From: Fasciolopsis buskii
Taxonomy: Eukaryota > Platyhelminthes > Trematoda > Plagiorchiida > Fasciolidae
Assembly (NCBI GenBank): GCA_008360955.1
Contig: LUCM01007277.1
Coordinates: 62,001 to 126,000, forward strand
Direction of reading: 5' to 3'
Length of the DNA stretch: 64,000 nucleotides
Shown: positions 13,101-26,100 of the stretch, piece after piece
How positions within the stretch are numbered: position 1 is the stretch's first letter
Layout of the letters: every line of letters starts with the position of its first letter
Notes under the pieces: generated by a model
Told to the model about the DNA's origin: nothing
Databases searched by the model: none
The model's input: only the letters and a program-made list of their open reading frames with translations
Translations under genes and position numbers: made by a program

Positions 13101-16100
13101 TGCAAATCTAGTGTTTCATCCAGGTCAAGCCACGCCATTTTCGGATGACGGCTAAAGATTGCTCGGAGGATTAAAGGTTAATAACCTGAGTAAATCAGCC
13201 TCGGCTGCCGACAGACTGCTTTCGCTATAAGATGAACCAAGGTTGTCCGAGAGGAAACTATTCTTTCGATAAATTACGACATATATCACACCGGACATGA
13301 ACCGAAATTTTAGTCAATAACATTCCAGAGAAACTGCGCTTCACCCGGCTAAATTTATTCCTGAAAAAATGGATAATAACGTGTCCTTGTTTTGACACAG
13401 GCCGATTTATGAAAATCTATCCTGATCCCTGCATATACATCTGGCTGTAAAAAGATAATCAAAAAGTAACCCAACTTCTTCCAACGAAATAAATAAACCG
13501 GAATGCCGGTGACCGGTTAGTTACTACCTCGATTTTGGCATACGAATCACGAAACTGATTATGGCTCACCCAACCAGTTTTGCGACTGACGTAGACGATC
13601 GTTGTTCACAGTAATAAATCTGTGCGAAAGGTGACACTAGATGAGTAATAATCTAAAATTTCCATCCATGCTTTCGTCCCAATTTATCAAAATTAGGTGA
13701 GTACGCAAAAATTACAAATGCACCACAATCAATCGATGCTTTTAATAAGTCTCCAGACGTTTGATCCGTGAGACGAATGTGCAAACTTTGTAACAAGAGC
13801 GAATAAAAATATATTGTCTAGTGAAGGGTCTATGGTATATCGATTATCGCACATTTATGGGCACATTCAAGTATCTATTTCATGCAATGAATTAATTTGT
13901 AATTAGTGTTTAACTAAACCTATACTTTCGTTCCTCGGGATTTTGCATGCTAGCCTAAACTGGAAACACTAATATTTGACGGTGATAAACATTTCATTAC
14001 CTTATATTTCTCTAAGTGTACAGTCACCTATCTACTTCTAATAAAAAGACTAACGTTATGAAATGAATATATGTATAAATGCAGTTTCATTTGATCATAT
14101 GTTGGATGTACTCTCACGAACTCAAATGACACCTTGGTCTCATTTAGCTAGAAGTGAGAAAAACAAATTGGCCCACGGATACTGTGACGCATTAGAATAC
14201 CATAAATCTGTCGGTTGTCTTGTGATTAAAACGACCAGAAAATATCCAGTGAGGCTTCATCATATCCTAAGGGTAATATAAAGTCAGTGCTATTTATAAA
14301 AACATTTTTCTTGCTTATAGTGGACAAAAATGTAAAGCAATTTTCAGGGTTTTGAAGAAATTTTTCACTTCTGTTTCACCACTACTCCGATCTCCGATTT
14401 GACTTTTGTTTTCTAATCAAATGCAGCCTAAAGAATGGTCAGTACTCAACTATTGGAGAAAATAGCGCTCTAGCCTACGGTTACGAACAAGAAAAAGTAG
14501 TAATTTTTGCAGTTTATCTTGTCAATGCAATTTTTGTGGATTTTTTACCGGTAACAAAGCAAAATGATTTAAAGAAATTGAGTAGGCAACTCTGAGATTT
14601 TCGAATGTAACAAAACGAAAACTTTCGGATGGCCAAATCGGTTCCTAGTTGTCCGTAAGGTGCTTGAAATTTGTAGCGCATTTGTAGACGGTTAATTCTC
14701 TCGACATGTTAATCTGTCCGAACACTGTCCTAACTGCACTCCTATCAAATAATTCTCATTCCAATGGAACTCTTGGTTAAATTTAGTTTTAGCTATCCCG
14801 TTTGATATCCTCCTAGTCAACCACTCATCGTTTACGATGCGACATTTATCCTATTGATATTGGGTTTAGTTCCTAATGTCAGTAATGTTAGTATTCCCTG
14901 GTTGACTTGCAATCATCTACTCGCGTTGAGGGCGAAATACTGAGTAGCATTTTCACCAATCCGAAATGGAACTGTTATTTTCAACCCGCTGCGTGTTGAA
15001 CAAAATTAAAAGGTCAATTTTCATTCTTCCAGACGAAACGTGCTTTTTCTATGGAAATGAATAATTTGTTATTTAATTTTTCCCCAATTTAGTTAGCCTA
15101 AAGATGCATAGATTGCACAGGATGTCATTAAAATTCACACGGTTCCTGTTCATTGGAGTGATCGATATGTTTTCTTGGAACTCCCGGTCGAATATCAGTA
15201 TGACAGGAAAAGGAGAAAAAACGTATGCACCAGGACAAGGTAGGCAACGCATACGGTTTTAATTTGAACTAGACAAACGTTATGCTTCACAAGATTTCGG
15301 GTTGATACATTCTTTTGTTGCAAAATTTTGTGCGATGATCAGGGTGGTATGTCGATTCTGATTTCGGAACCGTGGACAGCGACGTGAAAAGCTGGACAAT
15401 ATTTATGTATTTGCGATCGAAATTCATGCACTCTATCAAAAGATTGATTTTCCTAACGCCTTAGGAACACGGAAGAGAAAGAGATTATTAGGTGAAGCGT
15501 AACGACAAACGTCTGATGCATTTACGTTTAAGAGTAATAAAAAAGCATGAAACTCTCCTCGTCAAGTTTGCTCTGTCCTTTGTGAACAAGTTACCAGATA
15601 CCAGCTGACCACCTAGCCGCACGCGAGCGTTCGGGAGACAGTTTGAAGAAACCTGTCCCTCGATTCAAGCGTGATGCAGAATGCCACTGGTAAGCTCTCC
15701 ATTCGTAGACGAACAACAGGGAATATGCTTGGAGGAAGTTGATGGAGAAGGACTCAATATGGAATATACACCAGTGGCTTGTTTCTTGAAAATCATCGCT
15801 AAAATTTGGACAAAATACTACCATTTCTAAGCAAAAGTATGCTATACATTATCTTTTAACTTTTTGGGAACAAACATATTATCACGAATCATTAGAATAG
15901 TGTTTTCTAAAAAAATGTAATTCCAAAACGAGCGAGAATAATGGACTAAGTCAAGGTTGTTTCTTGAAAATCAATATGCGAGAGCTGCACGCAAGATCCG
16001 CCACTTTAGTGAAAAATATGACGTGTCATAGTTACAAGCTATGTTTTGTCTCTCCATTCTTGTTCCGTGGCTAGGTCTGCATGTGTTTTTCAATGCAACC

Positions 16101-16973
16101 CAAAAATTAATTCGTGCAGAGTACTCGGTGACCGGCCGAACTACTAAATTATTCCGGCTCGATTCACACTAATTACAAATTAGGCTTCCTGTGAAGCGGT
16201 ATCCACTGCCTAATTTTGATCAAGACAAAAGTGATCCTTAAAGTCGTGCTTAATATTTGTTTCGAAACCTATTTAATAATTAGCTAATACCTCTCCATCG
16301 TAGTCACTGCTAATCGTATTCCAAGACCAGTTATCCACGAATCGCTAGTAATGATTAATCAACCTGAAAAGTCCAAGTAGATGGATATGAACAGTTTGTT
16401 GGCAATTAAATATATTTTAATTGTTCTCCATTTTGGCACTCAAATTCATTCTGGTCAAAGTTCGTCCAACTGATCAGCAGGTTCAAAATGGAAAGTTTTT
16501 GTAAGTGTTTGGAAAATGTATTTCCCGGTGTTATACTGTTATTCAGTTCGTGGCTGCTGATTGCATTCACGAAGTGAACCTTTTCTTTTGAGTATCGACT
16601 TATCCCTCAGGTGGTTGATTTATTCTAATACTCCGCATTCCATACACGCGGTTCCCTGGTCAGCTAGCACTTGGTTGCTTTTAGAAAAAAACAACGCCAA
16701 AATGCCTTTAATGGACCAATAATGTCTAACAATCGAGAAAAAAGCATTGAAAAGCTTAATTATCGCGTGCAGGCCAAAAAGGCTTGAAGTTCGATAAAAA
16801 AGATAAGCACTTGAAGCTACAATGAAATTGGAGAGCTGAGTGCAGACGGGAGCACGGGAGCTTTATTTCAGCTTACCTAGCTGTTACGGAACTGGACTTA
16901 CCGATGAGGTTGTAACAAGATTTATGGGCAAACCGAATCTTCTGTAAAACTGTTAGATTTATTTTTTTGGATC
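7181..16973. other. Non-coding stretch with stop-poor island at 7.2-8.1 kb
   Basis: Directly after SINE copy 1, about 0.9 kb is unusually open on both strands. On plus, 7194-7469 continues after one TAA to about 7632. On minus, 7946-7388 and 7384-7154 are open in pieces with few stops. The frames contradict each other, so at most one is real, and decayed coding sequence is possible. The rest (8.5-17 kb) shows no gene, RNA or large repeat that I can support. Confidence 0.4.
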
Positions 16974-17143
16974 GTTTATCTTTCACTCTCTTTGTTAATG
17001 AAACAACAAAGTACATCAATTTTCAGGAAGGGGACCGCGGCCAGCAGAGGCCTGCCAAGTGGGTTAGTTGACCGGTGGTGGCAGAATTCGAACCCGCAAC
17101 CTTCACGTCCAAACGTCACGACCTTATCCGTTTGGACATGGCC
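16974..17143 (-). mobile_element. tRNA-derived SINE, copy 2
   Basis: Minus-strand relative of the 7.0 kb element. Box B is one base off (GGTTCGAATTC, 17084-17094). The body (GACCGGTGGTGG/TTGACC, CCAAGTGGG, GGCCGCGGTCCCCTTCCTG) and tail (GATGTACTTTGTTGTTTCAT, AACAAAGAGAGTG) are preserved. The 5' head is the most diverged part: box A reads TGTCCAAACGG and the outer stem sequence is damaged, so it is likely inactive. Confidence 0.82.
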
Positions 17144-20100
17144 TTGGAACTTATGTCTGTAAAGGATTCTAAACTTTTGTACTTGCATATTAAAAACATA
17201 ATATACCCCTGCATATGTAATTATGTGTAGGGGTCTTAGCAAACAATTCTTTTAATTTGTTTAAAAGCCATGTGTCTGCCAGTTAGGATTGTCGAAAGTG
17301 ATAATCTGGATTGCGGTTTCGCATGATAAAGACGCTCCTAACTCGTTACAATTTGCAATTTTTCGTCAGTTATGGGAGTCAGCGCTGACTGTCCCAATTT
17401 GTGGATCGGACTACACTGGATCATCAACTAATTTTTCGCTGTATCTGCTCGTCAAATTAGTGAATAGTAAAGCGCATGCGGTGAAACACTCCGACCGTAC
17501 TCCGCCGCATACGGAGAATTGGTGAGTTACCGAAGAAAAATGAATAGTGCGGGCAAACTGTCGATCACAAGTGAAATTTGCTTCTGTCTGGAGCCACTAG
17601 TGAATCAATCAGTCCAAACAACCATACTATCATCTCATATATTATCTGTGATAATCGTTCTCTATGAATTGTGTAATATGTGAAGTCATGGTGCAGTAGA
17701 CATAACTCGTTCCTTTGAATTTCTAGATCCTACAATTAGGTACGTATTTACCTGCTCATTTCGTATATAGCCTTCTTATATTAATAAGTTCCCGTGTCGA
17801 AAATTGCGCGACAACGTACACAGAGAATTGTGGTAGTTTTTGCCATATTAGGTAAAACAAATACAAGAGTGAATTAACTTTCACAATCTGTCTCAATCTA
17901 TATGTGCGGACGTCGTCGTAACAAGAAAGTTGTAAGTTGCTGACAGGTTAGAACCACTGGTAGCACAATAAAACGAAACTTCTTGTACTATGATCGACCA
18001 GGGTGAGTAGAAGCTAGAATACACGTTAGACGTATGCTGGCTTGCCCACATTAAATTTTTATGAAAGCATAATTCTTATAAAATTTCTCGTATCCGGTAA
18101 TTTTATTATCGGCTCATATCTTGATTAGTTGGAAATGCATAATCCAAAACTCTTTGTTGCGAGTAGCCGAAGCAATGCCAATCGGCGAGAACGAAAAAAA
18201 AAACAAATTCAGACCAGCTCATATCGTAAACTATTCCGATGAGTTTAATGAAATAACTCTTTGCCGGTCGGGAATGTGACTATACCCTACCGTGTGCACA
18301 TTTGCTATCTTCAAATTTGGGTGTAAGAGTTTTTGTGTCGCCTGAAAGTTCGTTTGCATTTTTCAAATGAGGACAGGAGGAATCTGAGTTACTTCCTGTT
18401 ATCAGTAATTCTGGATTTTGCTTGTACGCTGTCCTATTCCAAAATGCATCAAGGCACAAGTTTCTGATGTCGTCTCGTCTGCCGTGTGCGTCTCGCATTG
18501 GAAATGGGAATTGGAAGCGTGTGTAAAGAAAAAACCCATGATTTTTGATGTTTCTTTCGTAAGGCAGTGTCACAACCGCGCTCCATGAATGTTTTCCAGC
18601 ATTCGAAACTTAGTAAGGTATTTCGTTGACTAACTGCGCCACACCGAATTCACTGACTTTACTTACGTCAGAATGGTTTTGAAAATGATTGACTATTGCA
18701 TAATCTGCCTTCTTCAACTCGGCTTATAATTGTTTTAACTTTCGGTTTGAAACGGAGTTCGGTTAAAACTGTTCCGTCGATTGTACTCGTCGAAATCTCA
18801 ACTTGTGAATACAGGGTTCAATTTAATATCCCTCTCGAGAAACTTGCGATGCAGTGGGTATCGGTAATTTTAGTAGAACTAACGGTTAGTCGAACACTTG
18901 CTATTCAGCTTAAACAGAACCCCAAAATGTTTTTTTTATCGTCTAAGTCTTGTCAACTTTTTGTTGCATTCTTCTTCGATTTCGTGGACTGAACGATATT
19001 CTACACCGAAATATAAAGTTATTTTAGCCACGCCGACTTGCGTTTCCTTGTTGCGACACGAATGAACTTATGCCAAACGATCAACAGGAGGCTTTCAATG
19101 CGTTTGCAGATCGCTGTTACCCGAACAACTTTTGTCTGCGTGATTGGAAATCGTGACACATTTTGGCGTCAAACTGATTAGTGTGCACGGTGAATCGTGT
19201 TGCCAATAGAATTAGTTGTAATGCGCATCTTTTTCACAACCCGAAATTGCACAACCAGCTGAGCAATCGAATGACGCAGCATGGACGACGATAGAGACTA
19301 AGTGGATTTAATTATTTGTAGTCCACTTTCTCTCTTAGTAATCCACGAGGATTCGTAACAATAAGTTCATGTCGGTGGAAGTCAGTAGTCGTGATACAGA
19401 TAAGAGGAATCTCAAAAATGTTAAACTTTTCAAATAATATAATCGATAGAAGTCCGACTAAATCACGTCAACAGTAAGCGTGAAGCCTCCTGAGGACGCT
19501 TCAGAAAAAATCAGTGGATGCAGGCTACAATGTCTCACATCTATAATATCAAACTCTTCATCCCAGCACATCTTATAGTTAACTTACCAAAATCAGCATG
19601 TTCAAATAAAGCGCGCAAAAGGCCGTAGCTCATTGGTCAAGTCTTAAAGGTCAAAGCTCCTAGTAACGAACATCCACTGCAGAAGATCGTGAATATCGAA
19701 GACATCAAATGTTTATATTATGATAGGTATATTGCAGAAGTGAGCAGTTGTTTGTCCGTGTTCAAACGCTGCCACTTTGGGTGGTGATGCGATGTACTAG
19801 TCAAGATTAACGTTAGAACGAACAACTTGATCTGCCATCGATACCGATTTTTCACACAATTAGGATACGATGCCTGTCTGCGATAGTTAACTGCAATTTC
19901 CCAGCGAAAAAGTACTAGTCAGTGAAATAAAATCGGTTACACTTGTAGAGTTTGCTTTTTAGCGTAATATGGTCATTGATTTAGTAAAACTAATAATAGC
20001 AAAGCAAAGCCTAGCAAAATCCATATTTCACCCTGGCAATGAGTTTATTTATTAAATCATGACTACGAATAATTTTTCTGAATTTCAGACCAATTCTCTT

Positions 20101-23100
20101 CACTTTTATATCATGCAAAATAAATCTTCAATTACTAGACTTCCTTCTTAGTTCAGTTTGGAAAAGCGAAACTATGAAAAGTTTCGTTCTAGGTGTCATT
20201 TTGGTACCATGAACTAGTGCATTCGGTACGACAGAAATTACCTCTCTCGACTATACCGAATCATCGTACTGTTCGGCGAAAGTCGGCCCGCACCTCTCGG
20301 GATGCTAAACAGTGCTGTATAAAAGGCGCTGATGAAATCGGTCACTCGAATGCCGCAATAATCACGTTACATCCATAGCATTTTTAAACTGAATCAGCCG
20401 GTAATGGTGAAAAGATTATCCAGGTTAATCGTGCGCATTTGCTACATTTGTTTCCCAAAATGTGATATAACTCGCAAAAAGAACACAATATCGTTTGCTA
20501 ATAAACGACAGTCTCCCGCCGTAGATTTATTTTTCCCATATACACTCATTTGAACACTTAGACAGGCCACAAACACAGGACAAAAAACGGACAATAGAGA
20601 CAGGCCAATTATTTCCCACTAGGATGTCACAGTTAGTATCAAAACAATGGCTCTTATTTGGTTATCCAAAAGTATCGATACAAAACGGTATGTATTTATT
20701 GTCACTGACAATGATAACTAATCTGAACAAAACTATCCGCAACAGTTTCCGCATGCAGGAAACTTGCTTCAGAGAAATAACCCATTTAGTTTTTTTTATT
20801 TCGCTGATTACGGTCATAGGCATTTGGCTTCTTCACGACAAAATTGACGCAACTGAAATGCTACTAAGGTGAATGATAAAGATGAAATTCTGCCGGGCAA
20901 CTGGAACGACAAAGTCGAGTCATTTTATTGCGTTTAAAGATCATTTCAAATAGGGAAACTTTCCACCTAATTGGTTTATTAATTTGTCATAATGAGGCAA
21001 GTAAATTAGTGCTCTGGAAGGGGAAAATAAATCTGATTTCCGTTAGACTTCGGTTTATCTCGGGGCTCATTGATTTATTTTGGATGATCTATCATGAAAC
21101 ATGATCGGCAGGGACAAACGAAGATAGAGTGATCACTTTTACCTTTTTACATCAAATTCCAGTGAATGCAAAGAATACGAATAGCTAACGAGGCATCGTT
21201 AAGCAATACCGGAATCTTCGTATTTTCAATGAGGATTGGTAATGGACAAATATTTGGGTTTCTCTATCCCGGCAACCAGTGATACCCTGTTCCGTAGGGG
21301 ACCAATTTTAAGGGATAGATGCGGATAACTGCTCAAAAACGATACAACTATTCCCGGAAATTCAAGCTGATCGGTTGAATTTCCACAAAGTTGAGAGTCT
21401 TGCAAAGGTTTCTACGATACAGACACATGAATAATGACACAATTGTTTTTGTGTAAGCTGTGCCCATCATTCAAGAAAATTGCAAAATTACTCACACTTT
21501 TTACCCATCCACCATTCCATATTTTATCTTGCAAGCCGCATGTGTTATGCACCCGCATTCTACCCATCTACTGTCATTCACCTCGGGCTATGCTTGTTAT
21601 TCTTCAGGTGGTAACATCCCGGACCAATTTCCGCATCAGTAACCACGAAACCTCTGGTGGACATGTTGCAAAGTTTGTTCACCAGCATAAACTATAGCAA
21701 CCAAAGGTCGTCAAAATCTGCATCCAGTGACGGAGCAAACAGACATAAAGATGATCGATAAACTAAATGAATACGAAGAACTGGATAACAGTGGACGAGC
21801 GCTGCTCATTCGTTTCTGGTAGCCGTAGGAAAATAAACCCTGGGCAAATAGTCGAACACAAGCAAAAAGAAACTACAGCCCACCGCTGGCTCAACGAGAA
21901 CAAAACGGCAGTTCCCGGGCATTTTTATGTGTAGGGTCATTGATTTATGGCCAAAGCATTTGTTAATATTATTGTACTTCACAGATGTCTTAGGAAAACG
22001 ATTTGGATCATGTGCTGCCTAAGGCAATCAAATACACTGAAAACGTTGACATCACTATTTATTTGGATCGAAATAAGATAGTGGTGGATTTTTCAGAGGT
22101 GCACCGTGTATCTGGTCGGATGTTCCACTGCATGTAGAATAATTCTACAAATGCTGATCAGCGATCTGTTCCGTTTAACCAGAGAATGGTACAGTAATAT
22201 TTCAGACCAAAGCTAAGAAAAGAAAGATCTTCCAGGATGACGCGGAGATTCTTCTCGGGATTGGTGATTTTGAATTTGGCGCTCCCATTTTCTTTCATCG
22301 GGATTCCAAAAAGCAAAGTTGATCCGGTACGTATGATTTCCAGTGAAACTAAAATTACGATGATGTAGTGGCGATGCATATATTATTATTGGGTTGCATC
22401 CTTGATGATAAAAATAAACCAACACTACGATATCAGTTAAAGATGCTAAAGAAATCTACTGTGAATCCAGTTAGACATTTCGTAAACTTAAAGTCAGCTG
22501 TTTGTAACTGACCGAAATGAAGATATCAAGAAACTACTTATTTACAAGACTTAATAACTAAACAAATAAGTTTCTCCCCCTTGTTTCGCAGGGTTAGACG
22601 GGAAATTTCAAGTTATATTCCCCAACCAGGGACGAATGGCCAAATGTTCTCGGTAATTTCACAGGAGACTGCACAGATGAACAATCCTGCTTTTGTTAAT
22701 TCCTACAGATAACTGCTTTATCGTGTCAGTAATTTTCAGTCTTGAAGACCACAAGTCACATTATACGGAATCCTGCACGTGTATTAAGCCAATACATATT
22801 GATTTGCCTAATCAAACATTTGCGATTAACCAACTTTTGTCCAAGCAAATGAACTTTCCGGGGATTCGGATCAGATGTTTAGAACTGTAAAGCTTAATGA
22901 AAGTGCATCAATTAGGCAAATAAAGTCCTGTCGGTTTCGAAATAAGAATAATGAAAATAATTTCCCGGTTTCTCGAGGTTAATGAAATACGCATCATTCG
23001 GGTAGCAAAAATCGAATGCAGCCAAACTTAATCGGAAATATATGATTAGAAATCAAAGCCTCGCAAGCCAAAGAAAAAGTCTACGTTTGGTGATGACCAC

Positions 23101-26100
23101 GAAAATTGCCTGATATATGCGCAGACCAATTGTCACAGGTTCTCAAATGTGGCATTATTGTCGATTCGTTATTGCAATTGCTTTCAGTACTTGTTTGTTG
23201 ATGTCCAAAACGATAGATAACCAATCCCTCCCTCGTAAACGTGGTAACGCAACAGCCAATTTGCTTACCAGGCTCATAATTGTTATTGTGCTTCCAGGAA
23301 TTGGAAAATACGTTGCACTAATATACGCACCATAGTGAAATCCCAAGCGCGTCTTAGCCGATCATCATGGAGTTAGGAACAGTGAGGGGCAACCGACAGT
23401 CTGGAAAGTCAAACAAAACAAAAATATTGTTGCCCAAGTTGTGCAACCTAAAGTTAACATGTTAAATATATTCTAAAGCACCGAGTTTCTAAAAACCACA
23501 GACAAAACATATAATGGAGGACGGGTGAATCTACCCAACAATGTATGGTTTTGTGAGAGACAGGTGCGAGTTTATATCTAGTTTGTAAGTTTTATCAAAG
23601 CCGTGCTTTTTTTTAGTTAGTTGCAAATTTCTTCACTAACCGACTGGTCTAGGCCGACTCTTAACTGGTAAGCAATTATTTGGGATACTAAAACCGTGTT
23701 CGCGAATCCCATGTTAAAGAATTTGAACAACCTACGTTTTAAAAACCAAGCAGTAATTAGAATCAATGATTCAATGCGGATTGCGTTCGATGTTTGGCAA
23801 CGTTGCCCTATCAAACTTTGTATGCTATAAAAGCTTACTACCTGTCCCCGATTTCTGCCAAAATATTCTTACCTTTATGATGTCCAGTATCTTCATATGA
23901 CACTTCCTGAAGGACAAACTAGATTGCTTTGTAGAATTTCAAAATGGCAAATCAAATTTGTGATCCCTTGAGAACATACATACCGCCAAGGCTTTGTCTG
24001 ATAAAACGCTTTGTCCTGGTTTCTAAAAATATACGTATTCCACTATTAAGATTCTAAAGTTTTATTTCATTTGACAGACCTGATGCACGGAACTCAGTCA
24101 ACTTTTCCATGCCCGACCGATAAGAAATTCCTGTGAATTATGCACGCACGACATATACAGTAATATCGGTAGGCACTACTTACTCTCGTGTAAGAAAATT
24201 TCCGAGGGACGCTGTTGGTTACCGCGATTCTCACAAGACAGCCCCGCTAAATGTCGTCATAAATTTATTTTTCTGAATACTGCGCTTTTCAGTAATTCCC
24301 GCGAGTGCTATCATGTATCACGATGTGGAGGAGTGGTGCAATGCGATGTTCCCTTAGGATGTTTTTCACGTGCAGTGAGTACATCCCTGTGGAGAAAATC
24401 GAAACACTTCGTAGTTTACATCGACAGTAACCAAGCAAATACTTGGAACGTGCAACCACATCGGCTGATGAAAAGTGCGTCGTTTCCAAAGTCAGCCCAC
24501 TTTGATGTGTTTTTTTCACAGCACAAGCAAAAGCGATCTCCCGTAAACAGGGAAAATTTATTTCCAATTGGCTATTTCTTCGTGAACATCTACTATCAAA
24601 ACAACCATATCTGAAAGAGGTAAGGCAGATAATTGTTTGGTTTGAACAGTGTAGCTTGGTCCAATTTTTTTTCCAAATGTCACTTTCGGTTTTCCCAAAA
24701 ACGACAGAAAACAGTAAAACGCATATTCCGGCCATTTCCAAGCTGTATTTAATCAGTAGGGATCAGTCTGTCAACTTTTTGGTCTACTCAGAAACTGCGT
24801 ATTAACTAGTGAATCGTTGGAGCAAAAAGGTCGAGTAAACAACATTTTCTTCGCAAATTCACTTGGACAATTTTCGTTGTTTCCGGGTGATCATTAAATT
24901 AGAGGTTTTAGATTGAGAAATTTGTGTATTCAATACGAAAGGTCATCTAGGTCAAAGTATAAAGAGTTCAGTAAGGAACAGTTCCTTTTCTTGACATTCG
25001 TATTTGGAGGAGCGAATACAGTGAGTATCGATCTTGACTACAGCAAAACGTAACGAAGCTTAAAATGTACAATTCCCCAAGAAACTGTCATAACTGTAGC
25101 TTACCAAGGGTCGGCTAGTGTAGACTCGTGAGAATCAAAAAGGCAGATGCCCTCCTATCTTGGCTGTGTCACACTGGACATTGTCAAAATTTTCTGTACT
25201 GGGCTGGGCTAGGTATCCTATTGACAAAAGGTTTTTATCCCAACTTCAAGCTCAAACGTCACGAGGCCCTGAAAACAATCAGGCCGAGCTGCAAATCACC
25301 CCGTCGGAATAACCGGATGACCAATAAAATAATGTGTGATATCTGAATCTTCTAACCCATCTAACTTCATATCATGCTTTGTCTTTTTGGATGGACCGTT
25401 TTTCGAACGGCAGATTCGGTAGAATTTCTCTTGATTTATTACTACCCCGTCAAACTCAGCAATATTTTTGTAAATTGCCGCTTATACATCGGTCTTCATT
25501 GGGACTTGGCATATTGCCAAACAGACGTCTACCATTAGCTTTTTTGCCATCTGCCAATGGGTTATGCGATCATTCTCGTTTCGAATCTACAGTATCCGTT
25601 TCAACCCCGACAAACGATCAGCACTTCTCCTAATTTGTACGAGCTACCTAAATTTGAATCATACGGTGAACTTTGCCAAACAGATAGGAATGAAACTTTT
25701 CTGACTTGCGTGATAACTGCATTTTTTAGGCCAGTGCACTTTGAAGTTAGCAAATATTTTCCTGGGCATGCCATCCAAAGATTCAAACGTTCCCCGCAAG
25801 TGTGAAACTTGAAGCATCAAACATCAAGAGTTCAAATCATTTTTTCTGTTTGCTGATTTTTTCGGTCACTTTCAAAATACCAGCAGCGGAATAATTTTAG
25901 CTCCCAATTTCAAGAGCTCGATTGGGTATTTTTATCTTTGTAAAAGTCTCGTACCTCCTTAACTGAACATTGCGTAATTGGAAGACATAGTGACCGTGTA
26001 ACGGACACCTATCTGCTGATCACATGTCCAGACAACGCACTTGGCGAGTGCACGAAGCGACGTATTTGTGGACTGGAAATCCGGCAGATTGGCTAAGTGA

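Noticed and set aside
20560..20607. Two copies of AGACAGGCCA as a tandem repeat or CRISPR-like unit
   Set aside because: Only two copies, with an unrelated spacer. No array structure is present anywhere in the window.
24289..24741. 150-codon minus-strand open frame, the longest after the protocadherin
   Set aside because: With roughly one stop per 17 codons in this AT-rich DNA, some ten to twenty frames over 100 codons are expected in six frames of 64 kb. The peptide is rich in cysteine and serine and shows no domain.
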